Shown here in pieces: positions 55,245-64,000 of a DNA stretch of 64,000 nt (positions within the stretch are counted from its first letter, which is position 1; each line of letters opens with the position of its first letter). The notes under the pieces are model-generated. The model was given only the letters and a program-made list of their open reading frames with translations, searched no databases and was not told the DNA's origin. The DNA is taken from assembly GCA_047030855.1 (NCBI GenBank), contig JBKYIJ010000008.1, forward strand, positions 558,001-622,000. Reading direction: 5' to 3'. This DNA comes from QVMM01 sp047030855 (GTDB lineage: Bacteria > Bacteroidota > Bacteroidia > Bacteroidales > Dysgonomonadaceae). The translations under genes and the position numbers were made by a program.

Positions 55245-56017
55245 TGGATATCAAGAATAAAAATATTATCCTCACAGGTGCATCGTCAGGCATCGGGAAA
55301 GAACTTCTTAAACTATTATCTGTTTATGAAGGCACAAAAATAGTGGCTGTTGCCCGCCATATCAATTCCATTCCGAAAATAGACAACATTATCTATCCTT
55401 TTGCTGCTGATGTCAGCACACCTGACGGAATTGATTCGGTTTTCGAATATGCTACAAAGACCACAGGAGAAACAGATATATTTATAGCCAATGCAGGATT
55501 TGCGTATCTTGAGAAGTTGAAATCGGCAGACTGGGAGCATATTGAAAACATTTATTCATTAAACGTTTATTCTCCCATTTATAGCCTTGAAAAAATGATA
55601 AATGACGGGAATAAGACCAAAATGTTTGTTTCTACAATTTCGGGAGCAGGCTTAGTTTCATTACCGGGATATTCGCTTTATTGCTCAACCAAAGCGGCAC
55701 TGCATTTTTTTATGGAGACCTACCGTTATGAATGTAATAAGAACCTGAAAATTATGAGCGTTTATCCTGTCGCGACGAGAACAGAATTTTTTGATAAAGC
55801 TTCAAAAACTGAAGATACTCCCTTGCCATGGCCTGTTCAAGAACCAATTACTGTAGCAAAAGCAATAATCAAGGGTATTCGGAAAAATAAGAAAGAAGTA
55901 TATCCATCTATAATATTTCGTATATTTTTTCCTATCGGACGAGCACTCCCTTTTCTCTTCCGATTATATTCTCTTAACGAGAAACGTAAAGTAAAAAAGT
56001 GGATGGATGGACAGTAA
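55244..56017 (+). CDS. short-chain dehydrogenase/reductase (SDR)
   Basis: This 257-residue classical SDR has the NAD(P)-binding TGASSGIG at residues 11-18, the NAG-like 'IFIANAGFAYL' near 85, the catalytic serine in STISGAG and the YxxxK pair in YCSTK. The C-terminal half ends in a hydrophobic-basic stretch (FRIFFPIGRALPFLFRLYSL) that may touch the membrane. The substrate cannot be given. It is coupled to the YitT gene by a one-base overlap, and its stop (56015-56017) directly abuts the stop of the convergent sugar phosphotransferase gene with no spacer. Confidence 0.93.
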   Translation: MDIKNKNIILTGASSGIGKELLKLLSVYEGTKIVAVARHINSIPKIDNIIYPFAADVSTPDGIDSVFEYATKTTGETDIFIANAGFAYLEKLKSADWEHIENIYSLNVYSPIYSLEKMINDGNKTKMFVSTISGAGLVSLPGYSLYCSTKAALHFFMETYRYECNKNLKIMSVYPVATRTEFFDKASKTEDTPLPWPVQEPITVAKAIIKGIRKNKKEVYPSIIFRIFFPIGRALPFLFRLYSLNEKRKVKKWMDGQ

Positions 56018-57430
56018 TCAGTAGGCGTTATCTTCTCCCCGGAACAGATTGAGTATAGTCACTACGATTATTTTAATATCAAGGAAAAACGACCAGTTCT
56101 CAATATACCAAACATCTCTCTTAAAACGTCCTTCCATCTGATCTATGGTACGGGTTTCGCCCCTATATCCCGTAACCTGTGCCCAACCTGTAATACCGGG
56201 CTTCGCAAGATGACGAACCATAAACTTATCAATCAGTCCTTCATATAGCTGCGTTTGTTGTATCATATGCGGACGTGGACCTACAACCGACATATTTCCT
56301 AAAAAAACATTAATAAACTGTGGAATTTCATCTATACTTGTTTTGCGCATAAACTGTCCCACTTTCGTCACTCTTGGATCTGATTTAACCGTTGCCTTAA
56401 CGTCTGCTTCCCGATTAATTCTCATCGAACGGAATTTATAGCAGTCGAAAGTTTTTCCGCCAAGTCCTGTTCTTTGCTGTCTGAAGAAAATCGGGCCGGG
56501 CGAGGTTACTTTAATCAATGTTCCGAATATTATATAAATAACAGGAAAAATCGTAACTAAAACAACCGAAGAAAATATTAAATCAAAAGATCTTTTTATT
56601 ATACGGTTAGAAAGTGATTGCAAAGGCTCTTCCCGAATAGCTACGACAGGAATTGTCTGAAGAGAAGTCAACAGTAACCGCCTTTTGATATATTTGTAAA
56701 ACTCCGGAACGAGATAGAACCGGATCATATTTCTTTCACTGAAATTCATCAGATTCAGAATTTTAGATTCCTGATTCCCCGGCAAAGTGCAATATATTTC
56801 ATCTATCCCGTTATCAATACAAAACTGTTCTACTTTCGAGATATTTCCCAGATAATTAGGTAAAATATTATTTGAATAAGGATTATCGTCAAAATATCCC
56901 AATACCCTGTATCCATAGACGTCGGAAGACAGCTCTTTGTAGACATTCACGCCATTAAGCCCACCGCCTACGACAATAACTCTTTTATAGTTATGTCCCC
57001 GTTTACGGTATGCTTTCAATATAACCCTAAAAATGACATGCCAAGTAGTGTAGAAAAAGATCAACAGTAGATAAATATAGAGCCAGTAAATCCATTTAAC
57101 CTCAATGATATTGAATAACGTTACGCCTGTAATAAGAACCAGCATATAGAGCGAAACAAAAGAAAAACTCTTCTGCAATATTTTATCAAAGAACAATATA
57201 TTCATTGAAACATTGACATCTATAATGCTGATAGCTACAAAATAGGATAAATTAACCAAAAGCATAAACTCTCCCATTTCGCTTTTTTCCATTACAATAT
57301 TTTTGTGAAGTACCTCATTCAGAAAAATATACAATGCAAAAAAGAATAGGTTTACAACCAGAATATCACCTATTTTTACCAGCCATTTGATAAGGTGTCC
57401 ATAGCCTTCGTTTTGCTTTTTAATTTCCAT
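56018..57430 (-). CDS. undecaprenyl-phosphate sugar phosphotransferase (WcaJ-type)
   Basis: This 470-residue enzyme begins synthesis of surface polysaccharide repeats by moving a sugar-1-phosphate to undecaprenyl phosphate. The N-terminal four to five membrane helices (for example WLVKIGDILVVNLFFFALYIF) lead to a Rossmann-like CoA-binding domain (KRVIVVGGGLNGVNVYKEL). A fifth helix precedes the C-terminal bacterial sugar transferase domain (RSFDLIFSSVVLVTIFPVIY, then SPGPIFFRQQRTGLGGKTFDCYKFRSM, ITGWAQVTGYRGET). The layout and size match the WcaJ/exopolysaccharide 'glucose phosphotransferase' type. It is the last gene of the minus-strand cluster beginning with fhs and ends tail-to-tail with the SDR gene. 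Confidence 0.93.
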   Translation of the reverse strand: MEIKKQNEGYGHLIKWLVKIGDILVVNLFFFALYIFLNEVLHKNIVMEKSEMGEFMLLVNLSYFVAISIIDVNVSMNILFFDKILQKSFSFVSLYMLVLITGVTLFNIIEVKWIYWLYIYLLLIFFYTTWHVIFRVILKAYRKRGHNYKRVIVVGGGLNGVNVYKELSSDVYGYRVLGYFDDNPYSNNILPNYLGNISKVEQFCIDNGIDEIYCTLPGNQESKILNLMNFSERNMIRFYLVPEFYKYIKRRLLLTSLQTIPVVAIREEPLQSLSNRIIKRSFDLIFSSVVLVTIFPVIYIIFGTLIKVTSPGPIFFRQQRTGLGGKTFDCYKFRSMRINREADVKATVKSDPRVTKVGQFMRKTSIDEIPQFINVFLGNMSVVGPRPHMIQQTQLYEGLIDKFMVRHLAKPGITGWAQVTGYRGETRTIDQMEGRFKRDVWYIENWSFFLDIKIIVVTILNLFRGEDNAY

Positions 57431-57441
57431 AAAATAAAAAT

Positions 57442-58374
57442 CTAAAATCCGGTCTCTACAAATTTCTTCCGTTCATACTCTTTTGACATATATACCAGAA
57501 TAGCTACTGTCAGCACGAGACTTATAACAGAGAGCCACCATGTATTTTCTGTCCCCATATTTTCTATTTTATCGTATTCGGCTGTTCCATAACAGAAACG
57601 ATACAACAATACGCTAAACGCATTATTAATAAAATGCACGACAACAGGTATCCAAAGGTTACCTGACCAAACAAAAAGGTAGCCTAATAATGCCCCTAAA
57701 AGCAGACGCGGAACAAATCCGTAAAACTGCATATGAATCGCACTGAAGATAAATGCAGTAACCCAAACCGCTACATGATTGTTCCTTATTATCTTTTCAA
57801 AAATCTGCTGCAACGATCCGCGAAAGAAAAACTCCTCGACTAAGCCTGCCATTACTGCAACGATAAGCAAATTTATCAGTAAGGAAGACACGGATGTCCC
57901 GGACAAAAGTTTCGCCATTAACAAAGCATTTGCTTCTTCCAGACTTTTCATCCAGACTTCAATCCCCGACATGAACTCGGGAAGCCTGAATTGCTGATTG
58001 TAATATGCCGTAAAACTAATAAGAGGCTGAACAACAAATATGAGTATAATTGCCAATGCAAGAATCTTTATATCAACCGGTTTGTTTATTTTCAGATAAG
58101 CAGTCCCGTTTTGATTAAACAGATAAGCACATAACAAAGCAGGAATTAGAAAAATAAAAATCTGTTGGATAAATTGGCTGATCCGCAAAAAATCAACCGA
58201 TTGCATTGCCGCCAGTAAAGCGGTTGCAGGGTTCATATCTCCTTCTGAAAAGAAAACAGCAATGATTGCTGAAACGAATGATCCGATAAAAATTCCGACA
58301 AAAGCAAAGAGGATAAGAAACAACAACTGAACCCAACTACTCATCCCCTGAAACAGAGTAAATTTTATATTCAT
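57442..58374 (-). CDS. CPBP family intramembrane metalloprotease (Abi)
   Basis: This 310-residue multi-pass membrane protein of the CPBP/Rce1 group has the conserved glutamate pair in LVEEFFFRGSLQQIFEK (about residues 180-196), a histidine motif in FIFSAIHMQFYGFVPRLLLG and a second in VVHFINNAFSVLLYR. The helices around them place the site in the membrane. In some bacteria such proteins process lipopeptides or give bacteriocin immunity; the substrate here is unknown. It lies 6 bases after the DUF1460 gene and 11 before the sugar phosphotransferase gene. Confidence 0.93.
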   Translation of the reverse strand: MNIKFTLFQGMSSWVQLLFLILFAFVGIFIGSFVSAIIAVFFSEGDMNPATALLAAMQSVDFLRISQFIQQIFIFLIPALLCAYLFNQNGTAYLKINKPVDIKILALAIILIFVVQPLISFTAYYNQQFRLPEFMSGIEVWMKSLEEANALLMAKLLSGTSVSSLLINLLIVAVMAGLVEEFFFRGSLQQIFEKIIRNNHVAVWVTAFIFSAIHMQFYGFVPRLLLGALLGYLFVWSGNLWIPVVVHFINNAFSVLLYRFCYGTAEYDKIENMGTENTWWLSVISLVLTVAILVYMSKEYERKKFVETGF

Positions 58375-58380
58375 ATATAT

Positions 58381-59247
58381 TTATTCAATAAGCCGTAAAA
58401 TTGCGACGCCATTACATTTACCCGATTTATCTACATACTCTTCAAGCGATTTTCTTTCTATGACAGTCTTTTTTGCATCACTCGAAGCGTGAATAAATGT
58501 CAACGGACGTTTGCCATCATTATATATTATGCCTGTATGTGAAAAATCCAGTCCATTAATGGTTGTAGAAAAGAAAACAATGTCTCCATTTTGTACCAGA
58601 TTTAAAACATCACGCAATTTATCTTTAAGTATAACGTAATAACCACCGTTTTTATTGAGTCGCGATTCGATTTTTTTGATTTTATTTTGCATTTCTTCAC
58701 TTTCGGCAAGTTGCCTGTACGAAGAAATATGCGTAGACATAAAATTAACATCCTTGTCAATCCACGTACCGCCGATGTCTTTAGTTACATTCTTTAAAAT
58801 ACCGCGCTTCTCATTTTCCGCTATCCAGTCCTTAACATAGTGCAAACGAGAAGAATAATCCTCTATGATCCCGTTTCTGTAACGGATGTTTTGCAAATTT
58901 CCGCAATAATTCCGAAAAGAATTATCATCAGACTTTAAAGTTTCGGACAATGCAATACAGTGTTCAACAAAAATAATACAGTCAAATTCTCTGAGATTCA
59001 CAATCAGTTGCTCTTTATCGCCCTCATCTAATGTAGAAGCCACATAAGGCTTATCCAGAAAATATTTGGCTGTTTCGACAACCAAATCATTTACAGGCTT
59101 ATCCTTATAATCTGAAAAATCGGAAATATACCGTTCATATATCAGAGAATCGGCAACCGTATAAGAAACCTGTGCAGACAAATCATGTACAGAAAACAAC
59201 AAAATAAATGCCTGCAACGTGAATATCCTGTATATAGATTTTTTCAT
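58381..59247 (-). CDS. DUF1460 N-acetylmuramoyl-L-alanine amidase-like protein
   Basis: This protein of about 288 residues has a signal peptide (SIYRIFTLQAFILLFSVHDLSAQ). Its DUF1460 domain contains the catalytic cysteine in LREFDCIIFVEHCIAL (NlpC/P60-like, about residue 100) and the later histidine block in LDFSHTGIIYNDGKRPLTF. Related structures are cysteine peptidases or amidases that trim peptidoglycan fragments in the periplasm. It starts at the ATG 59245-59247, two bases after the fhs stop; a TTG two codons before is also in frame. Its role in wall turnover is inferred from the family. Confidence 0.9.
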   Translation of the reverse strand: MKKSIYRIFTLQAFILLFSVHDLSAQVSYTVADSLIYERYISDFSDYKDKPVNDLVVETAKYFLDKPYVASTLDEGDKEQLIVNLREFDCIIFVEHCIALSETLKSDDNSFRNYCGNLQNIRYRNGIIEDYSSRLHYVKDWIAENEKRGILKNVTKDIGGTWIDKDVNFMSTHISSYRQLAESEEMQNKIKKIESRLNKNGGYYVILKDKLRDVLNLVQNGDIVFFSTTINGLDFSHTGIIYNDGKRPLTFIHASSDAKKTVIERKSLEEYVDKSGKCNGVAILRLIE

Positions 59248-59249
59248 AA

Positions 59250-60917
59250 TCAACTCAATCCTTCTATTTTACCGTCAACAATATCTATAAAATTCGCTTG
59301 CGGAACTTTAGGCAATCCGGGCATACGCATTATTGAGCCTGCTATGGCAACAATGAACTCAGCACCGTTGTTTATTACAATATCATTAACCGTAAAAACA
59401 AAATCTTTCGCAACTCCATATTTCTGAGGATCGTCACTAAACGAATACTGCGTTTTAGCAATACAAACAGGATAATGCGACAAGCCCGAAGATTCGATCC
59501 GGGAAATATTTTTCAGAGCTTTCTGACTGAATTCTACCGATTTTGCCCCGTAGATATTTTTGGCAATCTTTTCTATTTTTGTTTTGACAGAATCATTGTC
59601 CTCATAAGTAAACCGAAGTTTGTCAGACGGATTCTCATCTATAGTTTTTACTACTAATTCAGCTAATTCCACTGCTCCTTCGCCTCCTTTTGCAAAAGCT
59701 TCGTTGACAGCAAAGCCAACTTTCAATTTTTCACAATGACTTTTTACCAAATCAATTTCCTCCGATGTATCAGTATCATACTTATTAAATGCAACAACAA
59801 TGTTCTGCCCGAAAGATCGCAGGTTAGATATATGTTTATCCAGATTCTCCAGCCCTTTCCGAAGTCCTTCCGGATTCTCTTTTTTAATATCTTCCAAAGT
59901 TACACCGCCATGCATCTTTAAACCCTGAGTCGTAGCGACAATCACGGTTAATTTAGGATTGAGGTTTGCCTTACGGCATTTTATATTGAAAAACTTTTCT
60001 GCACCCAGATCAGCACCAAACCCCGCCTCCGTAACGACATATTCGGAATGGCTCAAAGCCATTTTTGTCGCTATAATCGAATTACAGCCATGAGCAATAT
60101 TCGCAAACGGACCGCCGTGAATAACGGCAGGAGTATTCTCCGTTGTCTGAACCAGATTCGGGTTGACAGCATCCTTTAACAATACGGCAATCGCTCCTGC
60201 AACGCCTAAGTCTTTTACGGTAAACGGCTCATTGTTATAATCGTATCCCAATATAATCTTTTCGATACGTCGCCTAAGATCATCCAAATTTTCCGACAAA
60301 CACAGTATTGCCATTATCTCGGATGCGGGCGTTATTTCAAAACCCGATTCCGTCGGTATCCCGTTAATATTTCCATTCAACCCTGTAACAACATATCGCA
60401 GACTTCTGTCGTTTACATCCAAAACCCTTTTCCAGAGAATCTCTTTCAGTCCCTTTTCAGTTCTTCTGTTCTGATATAAATAATTATCGAGCAATGCCGT
60501 TATCATGTTATGGGCGGTAGTTATTGCATGGAAGTCTCCCGTAAAATGAAGATTTATGTCTTCCATCGGCAAAACCTGAGAATAACCTCCGCCGGCTGCT
60601 CCGCCTTTCATCCCGAAACATGGTCCCAATGAAGGTTCACGCAATGCTACCATAGCATTTTTCCCGATCTTATTCAATCCCAATGCCAATCCTATCGACA
60701 CGGTTGTCTTTCCTATACCCGCCTTTGTTGGAGTAATAGCGGTTACAAGGATAAGATTGTTTTTTTGTAATCTTTCATCGTCAATAAGTTCCACAGGAAC
60801 TTTTGCAATAAACTTTCCGTAAGTATGTAAATTATCTTTTGATATTTTTATTTTGGAAGCTACCTGTTCTATCGTATCCAGTCTGGTATCTCTTGCTATT
60901 TCTATATCGGATTTCAT
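59250..60917 (-). CDS. fhs: formate--tetrahydrofolate ligase
   Basis: This 555-residue enzyme makes 10-formyl-tetrahydrofolate from formate, tetrahydrofolate and ATP. The ATP-binding P-loop TPTKAGIGKTT is at 62-72. Other family blocks are GPCFGMKGGAAGGGYSQVLP, LHFTGDFHAITTAHN, HGGPFANIAHGCNS and TEAGFGADLGAEKFFNIKC. The full length is normal. It feeds one-carbon units to purine and methionine routes and so fits with metH and folB in the same window. It starts a minus-strand cluster with the DUF1460 gene. Confidence 0.98.
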   Translation of the reverse strand: MKSDIEIARDTRLDTIEQVASKIKISKDNLHTYGKFIAKVPVELIDDERLQKNNLILVTAITPTKAGIGKTTVSIGLALGLNKIGKNAMVALREPSLGPCFGMKGGAAGGGYSQVLPMEDINLHFTGDFHAITTAHNMITALLDNYLYQNRRTEKGLKEILWKRVLDVNDRSLRYVVTGLNGNINGIPTESGFEITPASEIMAILCLSENLDDLRRRIEKIILGYDYNNEPFTVKDLGVAGAIAVLLKDAVNPNLVQTTENTPAVIHGGPFANIAHGCNSIIATKMALSHSEYVVTEAGFGADLGAEKFFNIKCRKANLNPKLTVIVATTQGLKMHGGVTLEDIKKENPEGLRKGLENLDKHISNLRSFGQNIVVAFNKYDTDTSEEIDLVKSHCEKLKVGFAVNEAFAKGGEGAVELAELVVKTIDENPSDKLRFTYEDNDSVKTKIEKIAKNIYGAKSVEFSQKALKNISRIESSGLSHYPVCIAKTQYSFSDDPQKYGVAKDFVFTVNDIVINNGAEFIVAIAGSIMRMPGLPKVPQANFIDIVDGKIEGLS

Positions 60918-60949
60918 AAATATTTATACTTACATTTTTAATGGCTTAA

Positions 60950-60957
60950 CAAAGATA
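60950..60957 (-). promoter_or_regulatory. -7 promoter element TATCTTTG (minus strand) of fhs
   Basis: CAAAGATA on the plus strand reads TATCTTTG on the minus strand, an exact TAnnTTTG match 33 bases before the fhs start. No clear -33 element is seen. Confidence 0.45.
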
Positions 60958-60992
60958 GCTAATCATTATAAATAGATCGGTATAAACCATCC

Positions 60993-61031
60993 GCAAAAAA
61001 AATTAAGGGAATACGTATGTATTCCCTTAAT
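60993..61031 (-). terminator. rho-independent terminator after the PKD protein gene
   Basis: A 13-base stem ATTAAGGGAATAC / GTATTCCCTTAAT with a four-base loop is followed on the minus strand by a run of eight T. It stops the gene at 61055-63148 before fhs. Confidence 0.9.
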
Positions 61032-61054
61032 CCTATAATTATCTCAGTTAAATA

Positions 61055-63148
61055 TTATTTAACCAATACTTTATGTACTTTATCTCCAACTTTTACAAAT
61101 ACAACGCCTTGCTGAGCAGGTATTTCAACAGTTCCTTCAGCTACTGTGCTGAATACTTGTCTTCCGTCTATCGTAAACAAGCTTACTTGTTCGCCTTCAG
61201 CTCCGTCAACTTTAACCAATCCGTTATTAACGGTAACTTTTGTTAAATCGGCAGCCTGACCGTCAATACTGCTAACTGGTTCCGCACCCAGATAAAAATC
61301 TAACATACCCGTTCTTGCAAAAGGAATTGGGTTTGAAGGATCTGAATTATCGGTGAAAACTGACTGATTAACCTTAGGCACGAATACGAGCATATAGTTC
61401 TTAGCATCCGATACTTGGAATTCAACAACGTCCGGAGTGTCGTATCTGATCTCGGTAGTTGTCATATTCACAAGATTATAACTACCTACAGGGCTTGAAA
61501 CCAAAGTAAGTTTACCTTGAGCATCTTTATATGCCAACCAAACAGAGAAAGTGAAATCGCCTTGTACAAAATCAGTTGTTATCAATTGATATTTATACCC
61601 CGGTTCGAAATAGAACCATTTAGAAAACAACATATATTTTTCCGAATCGGTTTTAGGTATGTTGTTATACAATATAACCACATCTTCGCCTTCCACTTCA
61701 TCTAAAGCCGAAGCCCAACCATCAAAAGCCAAACGATCAAAAGGATCGTTAAAATATTTACCCATCAGGTTATATGGATAGTTGTGATATGCTTTGGCAT
61801 CGACAGTAACGCCGCCTGTTACGGTTTTGCTGTCGCTTCCGGCAGCATTAGATACAGTAAGTTTTATATCATAAGTTCCTTCTTCTTCATAAAAACCGTA
61901 AACTACTTCATTTTGAGATTCAAAAGGATTTGAAGTTCCCGGCAAGAACATTTCCCAAACTCTTTTAGATGGTTTGTTTGTAGATTTATCTGTAAATCTT
62001 ACGACACTTCCATATTCCACATTAGAAGGATAAATCTCAAAATCGGCAACAGGAGCTGCGCTTGGCGGAACTTCATATAAACCATTTAAGACAACATACT
62101 CATTAATATTGGCTAATCCATAATTAACGTTCCCTGTATTCCAGTCAAAAGTAAAATACATTGAGATTTGTATTGCTTTTGTTGTTCCGTCAGTTTTATC
62201 TGTTGCTTGAACAAAACCAAACCAGTACAAGTTATTTTCAGAAGTATATACTGCCCCCTGATCGTAGCTTACAAGAGGCTTCACATTTATATAATTTCCG
62301 CCACTTATATCTTCCACATACTTTCCAATAACATTAGCCTGGAAAAGAGCCTGAAGCGCTCCATTTGTTCCGTTTACGAAATACAGGTCACCATCACTTC
62401 CCATAGCCATAATTGTGCCATCAGAAGGATCGACTGTAACAAAGACAAGACCAACGGACAAACCGCTACCTATAGTTGTCGCTTTTCCGGCACTCAAGTC
62501 AAATTTTGCAAGATAATCTTTCTGCCCGTCTGTTGTAAGTCCATATGCAACTCTATTAGTCGGATCGTAACAGATAGAAAATGCCATATCTGCGGGATCA
62601 ATTGCTCTCTTAGCAGATTCTACAGCCCATGTTTTAGCATTATAAACAGTATAATAAAATTCGGGATTTTCCTCTGTCCCTGCAATATTGATTGCGTAAT
62701 ACTTGCCATCAGCATATGTTCCCGAATAGAGTATAAAATCGTCACTTACAGGTGACAACCTGTTATAAATAGTCTGAGCTCCGTTTAGTGTGAATTCATA
62801 AACGGCAGGATTACTGCTGTTTCCCCATAATTCATTATACTGAAATGCAGCTCCTAAAGTTTCATTTGTTGCATTAGCCGATTTTTTAGAAAAACCTTTA
62901 AACGACATTGTTGACCTATCAGATCTATCACTTATGACAACTTTATCATTGACCTTTAAGGATGAATGGTTGAATTTAATAGATTTGGAAATCTGAGATG
63001 TCGGCAAACTCACCTGCTTCAAGTCAGAAAATTGCTGACGGACAGACTGTACAGTCATTCCTGTTTTCTCTTGTCCAAACACATTTCCCGATAGCAACAA
63101 GAAAAAAGACAAGAAAAACATCGTAGATTTTAGTAATGTTTTTTTCAT
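61055..63148 (-). CDS. large secreted protein with PKD domain and T9SS-like C-terminal domain
   Basis: This 697-residue exported protein has a signal peptide (LLKSTMFFLSFFLLLSGNVFG). A propeller-like region of about 280 residues (for example AYGLTTDGQKDYLAKFDLSAG, DPSDGTIMAMGSDGDLYFV) is followed by a PKD domain (ADFEIYPSNVEYGSVVRFTD ... YDIKLTVSNAAG). A beta-sandwich comes next (WASALDEVEGEDVVILYNN...), and the last 75 residues (VTVNNGLVKVDGAEGEQVSL, FTIDGRQVF, QGVVFVKVGDKVHKVLV) resemble a type A sorting domain. It is likely exported through the T9SS. The ligand or function is unknown. A -7 element at 63291-63298 on the minus strand suggests a leader of about 135 bases. Confidence 0.82.
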   Translation of the reverse strand: MKKTLLKSTMFFLSFFLLLSGNVFGQEKTGMTVQSVRQQFSDLKQVSLPTSQISKSIKFNHSSLKVNDKVVISDRSDRSTMSFKGFSKKSANATNETLGAAFQYNELWGNSSNPAVYEFTLNGAQTIYNRLSPVSDDFILYSGTYADGKYYAINIAGTEENPEFYYTVYNAKTWAVESAKRAIDPADMAFSICYDPTNRVAYGLTTDGQKDYLAKFDLSAGKATTIGSGLSVGLVFVTVDPSDGTIMAMGSDGDLYFVNGTNGALQALFQANVIGKYVEDISGGNYINVKPLVSYDQGAVYTSENNLYWFGFVQATDKTDGTTKAIQISMYFTFDWNTGNVNYGLANINEYVVLNGLYEVPPSAAPVADFEIYPSNVEYGSVVRFTDKSTNKPSKRVWEMFLPGTSNPFESQNEVVYGFYEEEGTYDIKLTVSNAAGSDSKTVTGGVTVDAKAYHNYPYNLMGKYFNDPFDRLAFDGWASALDEVEGEDVVILYNNIPKTDSEKYMLFSKWFYFEPGYKYQLITTDFVQGDFTFSVWLAYKDAQGKLTLVSSPVGSYNLVNMTTTEIRYDTPDVVEFQVSDAKNYMLVFVPKVNQSVFTDNSDPSNPIPFARTGMLDFYLGAEPVSSIDGQAADLTKVTVNNGLVKVDGAEGEQVSLFTIDGRQVFSTVAEGTVEIPAQQGVVFVKVGDKVHKVLVK

Positions 63149-63450
63149 AAATTTTTTGATTTTAATTAATAATCCAAGCTGTATAATTCTAATTTATTTT
63201 TAAAGAAATATATTTAAAATCCTACACTGACACCTAAGTATAGTTTGTCAAAAAGACAGGAATAATAAAATAAACTTACTTTATGTTTCGCAAATATAAA
63301 TAATTATTCTCATTATAATAATAAACAAGGAGCATTTAACAAAAAGAAATTTAATTATTTATTTATATAAACATAATACACACAAAAATCGTTTTACTGA
63401 AAGCCAATAATTTCTTAACTTTATATTTATAATTTTTCAAAATAACACTC
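63149..63450. other. 302-base intergenic region between divergent genes
   Basis: This is the control region between the PKD-protein gene (minus) and the GH10-like gene (plus). It is very AT-rich and has no credible coding frame. The only signal I can support is the minus-strand -7 element at 63291-63298. Nothing convincing is seen for a plus-strand promoter near 63451, although AT-rich TATATTTATAATTTTT lies just upstream. Confidence 0.5.
63291..63298 (-). promoter_or_regulatory. -7 promoter element TATATTTG (minus strand) of the PKD protein gene
   Basis: CAAATATA on the plus strand reads TATATTTG on the minus strand, matching TAnnTTTG. It lies about 143 bases upstream of the start codon, implying a long leader. 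Confidence 0.35.
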
Positions 63451-64000
63451 ATGCGTAAACAGTTTGTATTCATATCTCTGATTATATTTTTCTGCTTATA
63501 TAAAACGTCAGCCTCTCCCGCGACAGAGGTAAGAGCCGTATGGCTGACAACAAACTGGAATCTGGACTGGCCAAACCCGAAACTAAGCATCGAAGGGCAA
63601 AAAAAACAACTGCAAGACATATTGGATCAGTTGAGAAGGGACAATTTCAATACCGTATTCTTTCAAACGCGGATAAGAGGGGACGTTTTCTATAATTCTT
63701 CGATAGAACCATACAGTCCTTTCGCGAAAAAAGGATTCGATGCTTTACAGTTTGCGATAGAAGAATGTCATAAAAGAGGGATGGAATGCCATGCGTGGTT
63801 TGTTACATTTCCCGCAGGTTCAAAAAAACAGGTAAACGCCCACGGGAAAAACTCTGTCGTGAACAAACGCCGCAGTATATGCAAGTTCCACGACGGAGAG
63901 TGGTATCTCGATCCGGGCAATCCCGAGACCGGACAATATATATTGAGCCTCGTATCGGAAATCGTTTCCAAATATGATATAGACGGAATCCATTTCGACT
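63451..64000 (+). CDS. glycosyl hydrolase family 10-like (DUF187/YddW) protein, cut by the window end
   Basis: The frame opens at the ATG 63451 and remains open to the last base, giving about 183 residues. A signal peptide (FVFISLIIFFCLYKTSAS) precedes the start of a TIM-barrel domain. Typical blocks are EVRAVWLTTNWNLDWP, then LRRDNFNTVFFQTRIRGDVF, GMECHAWF and GEWYLDPGNPETGQYI, ending in YDIDGIHFD. This pattern is that of GHL10/DUF187 proteins (YddW), thought to be lipoproteins or periplasmic glycosidases acting on peptidoglycan-related substrates. The rest lies beyond the window, so the catalytic residues cannot be checked. Confidence 0.88.
   Translation, partial: MRKQFVFISLIIFFCLYKTSASPATEVRAVWLTTNWNLDWPNPKLSIEGQKKQLQDILDQLRRDNFNTVFFQTRIRGDVFYNSSIEPYSPFAKKGFDALQFAIEECHKRGMECHAWFVTFPAGSKKQVNAHGKNSVVNKRRSICKFHDGEWYLDPGNPETGQYILSLVSEIVSKYDIDGIHFD

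Noticed and set aside
63363..63620. Minus-strand frame of 85 codons
   Set aside because: It is antisense to the start of the GH10-like gene, whose signal peptide and motifs are clear.
1..64000. CRISPR arrays, transposases, integrases or phage genes
   Set aside because: No regularly spaced direct repeats and no such protein motifs were found while reading both strands.

Overview
The window is AT-rich chromosomal DNA from a Bacteroidota bacterium, most likely order Bacteroidales and close to Dysgonomonadaceae/Porphyromonadaceae. The evidence is the gene content: the type IX secretion (T9SS) translocon SprA, T9SS cargo proteins with C-terminal sorting domains, an RprX/RprY two-component pair, the families DUF3244, DUF4301, DUF1460 and DUF6056, and several copies of the Bacteroidota promoter element TAnnTTTG. 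The genus is an inference, because no rRNA is present. No CRISPR array, insertion sequence, phage or plasmid element was seen; this looks like core chromosome.

Layout. 0-4 kb: end of an HTH regulator, a small secreted DUF3244-like protein, an M3 peptidase and a nitroreductase. 4-14.6 kb: ruvA, the very large sprA, then rprX-rprY. 14.8-26.1 kb: a leucine-rich-repeat T9SS cargo protein, a UvrD/PcrA helicase, a HerA-like DUF853 ATPase, an M23 peptidase and a duplicated-propeller T9SS cargo protein. 26.2-34.5 kb (minus): a compact operon of Yip1-like membrane protein, smpB, DUF6056-like membrane protein, metH and two thioredoxin-like TlpA proteins. 34.6-40.6 kb (minus): mltG, groS-groL, DUF4301 and three small unknown genes. 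40.8-45 kb (plus): a synthetase-type RelA/SpoT homologue, a MuiA-like DUF4139 protein carrying a TonB-plug-like segment, and tRNA-Lys(CTT). 45-47.8 kb (minus): gamma-carbonic anhydrase, aminopeptidase P and bactofilin. 47.9-56 kb (plus): folB, a TrmH-type methyltransferase, leuS with a large insertion, an MBOAT acyltransferase with an SGNH-like partner, a YitT protein and an SDR enzyme. 56-61 kb (minus): fhs, a DUF1460 amidase-like protein, a CPBP protease and a lipid-linked sugar phosphotransferase. 61-64 kb: a PKD-domain secreted protein and the start of a GH10-like (DUF187/YddW) protein.

How the genes fit together. SprA is the outer-membrane pore of T9SS. The proteins at 14.8, 22.6 and 61.1 kb look like its cargo or cell-surface products. 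metH and fhs both belong to one-carbon/folate metabolism, and folB makes the pterin precursor. The MBOAT/SGNH pair and the sugar phosphotransferase point to modification and synthesis of surface glycans.

The main caution concerns sequence quality. Five genes (sprA, the M23 gene, the 22.6 kb cargo gene, metH, leuS) are interrupted by single-base indels, eight in all and nearly all in short homopolymers. Because leuS is essential, these are more likely sequence errors than real mutations. The sprA case alone has a possible biological alternative, a correctly phased A_AAA_AAC slippery site. The most unusual real-looking features are the AT-rich insertion of about 117 residues in leucyl-tRNA synthetase, the SusC-plug-like segment inside the MuiA-like protein, and the loss of the hydrolase motif in the RelA/SpoT homologue.
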